From the NCBI GenBank assembly GCA_021735115.1, contig JAIPHQ010000017.1:1-9930 (forward strand): a stretch of 9,930 bases of DNA. Direction: 5' to 3'. The notes under the pieces are model-generated. The model searched no databases. It saw nothing but the letters and a program-made list of their open reading frames with translations, and was not told the DNA's origin. The position numbers and the translations under genes were made by a program. Position 1 is the stretch's first letter. Every line of letters begins with the position of its first letter. Positions 6,838 through 9,930 of the stretch are shown piece by piece. The DNA is from Candidatus Omnitrophota bacterium. GTDB taxonomy: Bacteria; Omnitrophota; Koll11; Duberdicusellales; 4484-171.

Positions 6838-7400
6838 AAAGTTTTGATAGTCTGGCGGTTAACCCAAAAATAATAGAAACCTGAGAAAAGAGTAATTACA
6901 AGAATATACCACATTACAATTGGGATTCCAAAACTATAGAGAAAATTAGTTATTTTAGCTTGAGGAAAGGTTTTAGAAAGAAGTAAAAAAGCAAAAATGA
7001 TTAAAACTCCAGAAATTTGTGAAGCAGTCTTGTGTTTGCCAAAAGCTTGAGCCGCTAAAACTACTCCTTTGCGCAAACTATAAAGACGCAGGCTAGTTAC
7101 AATAAATTCACGTAACAAAATAGCAATAACCATCCAGACACTAATCAAATTAATTTCAACAAAAGCAGCAAAAACGCCAATAATTAAAATCTTATCAGCA
7201 ATCGGATCAAGAATTTTTCCTAAATCAGTAGTATGGTTATGCTTACGGGCAAAATAGCCGTCCAACCAATCAGTAAGTGAAGCAATTATAAATAAACAAA
7301 GGGCTATAATATGGAATGTAAAGGTATTGAGTAAAATAAAGCCTACACAAAAGAAAGCCAAAATTATCCGTAAAAATGTAAGTTTATTGGATATATTCAT
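6834..7400 (-). CDS. pgsA: CDP-diacylglycerol-glycerol-3-phosphate 3-phosphatidyltransferase
   Basis: Transfers the phosphatidyl group from CDP-diacylglycerol to glycerol 3-phosphate, giving phosphatidylglycerophosphate, in the inner membrane. At 188 residues it has the usual length. The CDP-alcohol phosphotransferase signature DG-x2-AR-x8-G-x3-D-x3-D is complete: Asp47, Gly48, Ala51, Arg52, Gly61, Asp65 and Asp69, with Asp44 before it. The later LLREFIVTSLR segment (95-105) and GKHKTASQ (120-127) are typical of PgsA rather than other CDP-alcohol enzymes. Several hydrophobic helices surround these. The next gene downstream is pgpA, overlapping by TTGA, so consecutive enzymes of phosphatidylglycerol synthesis are coupled. 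It is separated from rimO by a 247-bp spacer with three promoter-like pairs, so it may start its own transcript. No Shine-Dalgarno precedes the ATG at 7400. Confidence 0.95.
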   Translation of the reverse strand: MNISNKLTFLRIILAFFCVGFILLNTFTFHIIALCLFIIASLTDWLDGYFARKHNHTTDLGKILDPIADKILIIGVFAAFVEINLISVWMVIAILLREFIVTSLRLYSLRKGVVLAAQAFGKHKTASQISGVLIIFAFLLLSKTFPQAKITNFLYSFGIPIVMWYILVITLFSGFYYFWVNRQTIKTF

Positions 7401-7424
7401 ATCTGTGTTATTGGTTATTTATCT

Positions 7425-7453
7425 ATTTTAACAAAACAAATTAGCCATTACAA
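7425..7453 (-). promoter_or_regulatory. Promoter-like pair proximal to pgsA
   Basis: Minus strand: TTGTAA (7453-7448), 17-bp spacer, TAAAAT (7430-7425). Transcription would start near 7418 with a leader of roughly 18 nt before the pgsA ATG. The -35 is only four of six to consensus, and the region is AT-rich, so a chance match is possible. Confidence 0.4.
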
Positions 7454-7481
7454 AGTTCATCGTAGTTTATGAGTCTAATAC

Positions 7482-7509
7482 ATTATATGGATACGCTATA
7501 TCCTCTCAA
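7482..7509 (-). promoter_or_regulatory. Likely sigma70-type promoter of pgsA-pgpA
   Basis: Minus strand: TTGAGA (7509-7504, five of six), 16-bp spacer, perfect TATAAT (7487-7482). The start would be near 7475, giving a leader of about 75 nt. The -35 lies within one arm of the nested inverted repeat at 7491-7550, so the repeat and promoter overlap. Confidence 0.55.
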
Positions 7510-7550
7510 GTAATAGCTGGAGGATGATCCGCCTTTGGCGGATAGCGTAT
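7491..7550. repeat. Nested inverted repeat able to fold as a three-way junction
   Basis: Outer arms ATACGCTAT (7491-7499) and ATAGCGTAT (7542-7550) are perfect 9-bp complements. Inside are two further hairpins: ATCCTC (7500-7505) with GAGGAT (7520-7525), and CCGCC (7529-7533) with GGCGG (7537-7541) around TTT; the latter can grow to 7 bp by taking 2 bp from the outer stem. Only about 3 nt are unpaired at the junction. No ORF covers it and it carries no tRNA features. It may be a palindromic mobile repeat, or an RNA structure if transcribed into the pgsA leader. Confidence 0.7.
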
Positions 7551-7565
7551 ACACATCGCGTTTTT

Positions 7566-7594
7566 ATTTTACCTAGATAACTAAAAAAACTCAA
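7566..7594 (-). promoter_or_regulatory. Promoter-like pair upstream of the nested inverted repeat
   Basis: Minus strand: TTGAGT (7594-7589), 17-bp spacer, TAAAAT (7571-7566). A transcript would begin near 7559 and pass through the whole 7491-7550 structure before reaching pgsA, about 160 nt away. The match is moderate and the sequence is AT-rich. Confidence 0.35.
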
Positions 7595-7604
7595 ACAATA
7601 TTTC

Positions 7605-7646
7605 ACATAATACTTGATACGCAATACTCAATACACAATACGCAAC
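7605..7646 (+). repeat. Array C: six 7-bp tandem repeats, consensus ACGCAAT
   Basis: Six contiguous heptamers start at 7605, 7612, 7619, 7626, 7633 and 7640: ACATAAT, ACTTGAT, ACGCAAT, ACTCAAT, ACACAAT and ACGCAAC. Every unit starts with AC. A decayed seventh (ACTAATT, 7647) overlaps the rimO stop codon, which is at 7648-7650. So the array begins immediately 3' of rimO. No terminator hairpin is seen in this position. Confidence 0.88.
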
Positions 7647-7647
7647 A

Positions 7648-8901
7648 CTAATTAGCTACTAAATCATATTCTAGGCTATCTATTATTTGAACCGGATAGA
7701 ATTGGCCTATTTTTAAGTTTTTCCTTTTTATAAATACTACTCCATCAACCTCGGGTGCATCGTATTGGGTTCTGCCGATATAAAAACCCTCTCTTTTTTC
7801 TAAGACTAAAACCGTAATCTTTTTACCAATAAATTTCTCAAGGCTTTCGGCGGCAACTTTTTGCTGAGCTTCCATAATCTGGCGCAGGCGCCTCTTTTTG
7901 GTCATATGATGTACCTGCTTGGGCAATTTGTCTGCCTTCGTGCCCTCTTCACGTGAATAAATAAAAGCTCCTAATTTTTGAAACTTCATCTCTTTTATAA
8001 AATCAAGCAGTTGCCTAAATTCAGTTTCAGTCTCTGTGGGAAATCCCACTATAACTGATGTCCTAATTGCGCAATCGGGGATTTTTTTTCTTATTTTTTT
8101 AATTAAAGTGATAATATCTTCAGGGGTAGTTTGTCGATTCATTAATTTTAGAATTCTTTTATTTATATGCTGAATTGGCAAATCTATATAGTTACAAATT
8201 TTTTTTTCGCTGGCAATTAAATCAATTAAATCATCACTAAAGTGCTTAGGATGGGTATAGATAAGACGAATCCATTCTATCTTTTTTGCTGCCTTAACTA
8301 TCTGCTTTAATAGAGCCGTTAAATTTTGTTTTTTACCTAGGTCTTTCCCCCAACTGGTAATATCTTGACCGATTATATTTAGCTCTTTTATTCCTGACTT
8401 TTCTATTTTTTTTACTTCTTTTAAGACCTCTGAGATAGGCCGGCTAACCAAAGGCCCTTTGATAAGAGGTATTGCGCAATAACTACACCGGTTTATGCAG
8501 CCTTCACATATTTTTATAAAATCTACTGGTTTTTGGCTTAGTGTTCTTTTTCTGTATTTTTTTTCAAAGCTTTCTATTCCCCACCATTTATCAACTTGGG
8601 GAAAATGCTTTTCTAATTTGTCCTTAAATCTCTCTACCAAACAGCCAAAAACATAAACTTCTTTTACTTTTTTTTCTTTTTTAAAATTTAGTGCTTCTTT
8701 AATTACCTGAATTGACTCAAGCTTAGCCGGATCAATAAAACCGCAAGTATTAACTAACAGAACATCGGCTCTATTTTTCTTATCTATTTCATCAGGTTCT
8801 AATAAATTATATCCTTCCTCTAAGAATCTATTTACCACAACCCCTGAATCATAACGGTTGCGAAAACAGCCCAAGGTCACTATAGAAAAGGTCGGTACCA
8901 T
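7648..8901 (-). CDS. rimO: Ribosomal protein S12 methylthiotransferase RimO
   Basis: Radical SAM enzyme that adds a methylthio group to the conserved aspartate of ribosomal protein S12 (uS12). Three parts are visible in 417 residues. The N-terminal methylthiotransferase domain has three cluster cysteines: Cys12 in TLGC, Cys53 in NTCGF and Cys87 in FGCL. The radical SAM domain has the C-x3-C-x2-C motif at Cys135, Cys139 and Cys142 in EGCINRCSYCAIP, then GIKELNIIGQD (170-180) and DLPIQH (240-245). The C-terminal TRAM domain spans about 350-417. RimO rather than MiaB is indicated by GQDITSWGKDLG (178-189), the TRAM segment DAPEVDG and the ending EYDLVA. The first motif is LGCFRNRYDSG where many RimO proteins read LGCPKNxVDSE. 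It begins 5 bp after the rodZ stop, so the two are very probably co-translated. A heptamer array follows the TAG. Confidence 0.95.
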   Translation of the reverse strand: MVPTFSIVTLGCFRNRYDSGVVVNRFLEEGYNLLEPDEIDKKNRADVLLVNTCGFIDPAKLESIQVIKEALNFKKEKKVKEVYVFGCLVERFKDKLEKHFPQVDKWWGIESFEKKYRKRTLSQKPVDFIKICEGCINRCSYCAIPLIKGPLVSRPISEVLKEVKKIEKSGIKELNIIGQDITSWGKDLGKKQNLTALLKQIVKAAKKIEWIRLIYTHPKHFSDDLIDLIASEKKICNYIDLPIQHINKRILKLMNRQTTPEDIITLIKKIRKKIPDCAIRTSVIVGFPTETETEFRQLLDFIKEMKFQKLGAFIYSREEGTKADKLPKQVHHMTKKRRLRQIMEAQQKVAAESLEKFIGKKITVLVLEKREGFYIGRTQYDAPEVDGVVFIKRKNLKIGQFYPVQIIDSLEYDLVAN

Positions 8902-8906
8902 TTTTT

Positions 8907-9710
8907 TTACTTGTTTACGGTGATTCCGGAGGAGTTTATAATTAAACTTTTTATCGGCTTGTGTATCGAAGAAAGTTTGGGGATAGGCTCACCGTCAACC
9001 TCCAAGTATACTGCTGAGCCATCACTGATCCTAAATTCTAACTCTTTATCAGCCTTCCAGGTTTCAACTTCACCTTTATCTAAAACAGCATCAAAGATAA
9101 CTTTTCCATCTGAGATGGTTCTTATATGGCAATCTTCTTTTACCGTCAAAGATACAATTATCTGATCTAGCCGGCCGATATTTATAGATTTCGGTTTATC
9201 TGTCTGAGTTTGCTCTAAGGTTTCTTTTTTCTCTGAAGCTTTTTCTGGGGTCTGTTGTTCTGCCTTGGGCCTATTTCTAAAAAAAGTTAATACTTTTCTA
9301 AAGGAAAATCTTATTCCCAAAAACCCTAACCATAAAATAACCAAAACAACTGCAACAGTTACTATTTTTTTTCTTGTCCTAGGCGAGATTTTAGATATTT
9401 TTTTAGTTATTAGTTTAAACAGTTTCAGAATTATATTTTGGCCTAAATCTTTTTTTCTTTTTGGTTTTTTTATCTGAGAGCTGACTTTTTCTTTTATTTC
9501 TTCTAACTCATCTTTTATCTCAATTCCTAAAAATGATGCATAGATTTTAACGAACCCTTTTATATAGATTGGAGTTATATTTCCTAGATTACAACCTTCT
9601 ATATCTCTTATTACCGAAGGATGCAGCTTTGTTTTCTTGACTACCTCTTCAATGCTGTAGCCGGCGGCTTTTCTTTTTTCTTTTATTTTTTTACATAACT
9701 CTTCAATCAT
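8907..9710 (-). CDS. rodZ: RodZ-like membrane protein with helix-turn-helix and DUF4115 domain
   Basis: In RodZ the cytoplasmic helix-turn-helix binds MreB and links it to the cell-wall elongation machinery. This 267-residue protein has that layout: an Xre-type helix-turn-helix at about 2-63 (GYSIEEVVKKTKLHPSVIRD is its core), a basic stretch at 81-115, one transmembrane helix at about 116-134, a charged Glu/Lys/Gln/Thr-rich linker (147-175), and a C-terminal beta domain of DUF4115 type (181-265), presumably periplasmic. The start ATG at 9710 overlaps the ftsK stop as ATGA and has AAGGA 5 nt upstream. In many genomes the rodZ-like gene precedes rimO and pgsA, as here. Domain order is clear; a RodZ role in shape control is inferred, and a more general Xre/DUF4115 protein cannot be excluded. 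Confidence 0.85.
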   Translation of the reverse strand: MIEELCKKIKEKRKAAGYSIEEVVKKTKLHPSVIRDIEGCNLGNITPIYIKGFVKIYASFLGIEIKDELEEIKEKVSSQIKKPKRKKDLGQNIILKLFKLITKKISKISPRTRKKIVTVAVVLVILWLGFLGIRFSFRKVLTFFRNRPKAEQQTPEKASEKKETLEQTQTDKPKSINIGRLDQIIVSLTVKEDCHIRTISDGKVIFDAVLDKGEVETWKADKELEFRISDGSAVYLEVDGEPIPKLSSIHKPIKSLIINSSGITVNK

Positions 9711-9930
9711 ACTAATCCTTTCTCAGCTAGGTATTTTTCCCTCTCAACCAGTATATCACGGGCTTTAGATCCACAAAAGGGGCCAACTATCCCTTTTTGC
9801 TCCATTATATCAAGCAATCTAGCCGCTCTGGTGTAACCGATTCTCATCCTTCTTTGCAGAAGCGATGCTGAAGCTTGATTAGTTTGTAAAATTAGCCTTA
9901 CCGCATCATCAAAAAGTTCATCGCTGCCTA
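9707..9930 (-). CDS. ftsK: FtsK DNA translocase, C-terminal gamma domain (partial)
   Basis: Only the last 73 codons plus the stop are inside the window; the 5' part lies beyond 9930. The translation in this frame contains ELFDDAVRLIL, ASASLLQRRMRIGYTRAARL, LLDIMEQKGIVGP and ends KARDILVEREKYLAEKGLV. This is the winged-helix gamma domain of FtsK/SpoIIIE, which reads the oriented chromosomal signals and, in many bacteria, contacts XerD. FtsK pumps DNA at the division septum, so the missing N-terminal part should carry membrane helices and the RecA-like motor. The TGA stop at 9709-9707 overlaps the rodZ start by ATGA, indicating one operon. No frameshift is seen in the visible part. Confidence 0.95.
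   Translation of the reverse strand, partial: GSDELFDDAVRLILQTNQASASLLQRRMRIGYTRAARLLDIMEQKGIVGPFCGSKARDILVEREKYLAEKGLV

Noticed and set aside
7401..7647. tRNA or known ribozyme in the rimO-pgsA spacer
   Set aside because: The three-way structure at first suggested a cloverleaf, but there is no T-loop GTTC motif, no 7-bp acceptor stem with CCA and no hammerhead core.
8911..9477. Two plus-strand reading frames opposite the rodZ-like gene (8911-9165 and 9265-9477)
   Set aside because: Both are antisense to a protein with clear helix-turn-helix, membrane and DUF4115 parts; low-complexity translations reflect AT-rich codons.

Overview
The window is AT-rich bacterial chromosome carrying ten complete protein-coding genes and the 3' end of an eleventh. 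The genes sit on both strands and are mostly housekeeping. The minus-strand order ftsK, rodZ, rimO, pgsA, pgpA, facing a UvrD-type helicase, a CinA-domain gene and thpR, together with low GC and a DUF3108 protein, suggests a Gram-negative, uncultivated-lineage bacterium. My best guess is Candidatus Omnitrophota or a relative. That guess is inference from gene content and gene order, not from a marker gene.

Positions 1-3202 hold three minus-strand genes: a GH57 alpha-glucan enzyme with a near-consensus promoter at 3223-3250, then a small tandem-ACT-domain protein 18 bp downstream with an ideal Shine-Dalgarno, then a hairpin with a T-run (788-837), then an exported DUF3108 protein. Positions 3203-3311 are a short divergent promoter region.

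Positions 3312-6364 run on the plus strand: UvrD/PcrA-type helicase, stand-alone CinA C-terminal-domain protein, and the 2H phosphoesterase ThpR. ThpR ends inside the 3' end of pgpA (34-bp convergent overlap).

Positions 6331-9930 run on the minus strand in transcription order ftsK (partial), rodZ-like, rimO, a 247-bp spacer, pgsA, pgpA. ftsK/rodZ overlap by ATGA, rodZ/rimO are 5 bp apart, and pgsA/pgpA overlap by TTGA. The set links chromosome segregation, cell shape, ribosomal protein S12 modification and phosphatidylglycerol synthesis in two consecutive steps (PgsA then PgpA).

The most unusual content is non-coding. Within 1.9 kb there are three separate arrays of degenerate 7-bp tandem repeats, each with its own consensus. 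Each abuts a gene boundary: before the thpR start, across the pgsA/pgpA junction, and at the rimO stop. The rimO-pgsA spacer also holds a compact 60-bp nested inverted repeat that can fold as a three-way junction, lying among three promoter-like sequences. I see no defence system, CRISPR array, prophage, transposase, tRNA or rRNA, and no convincing new multi-gene system.
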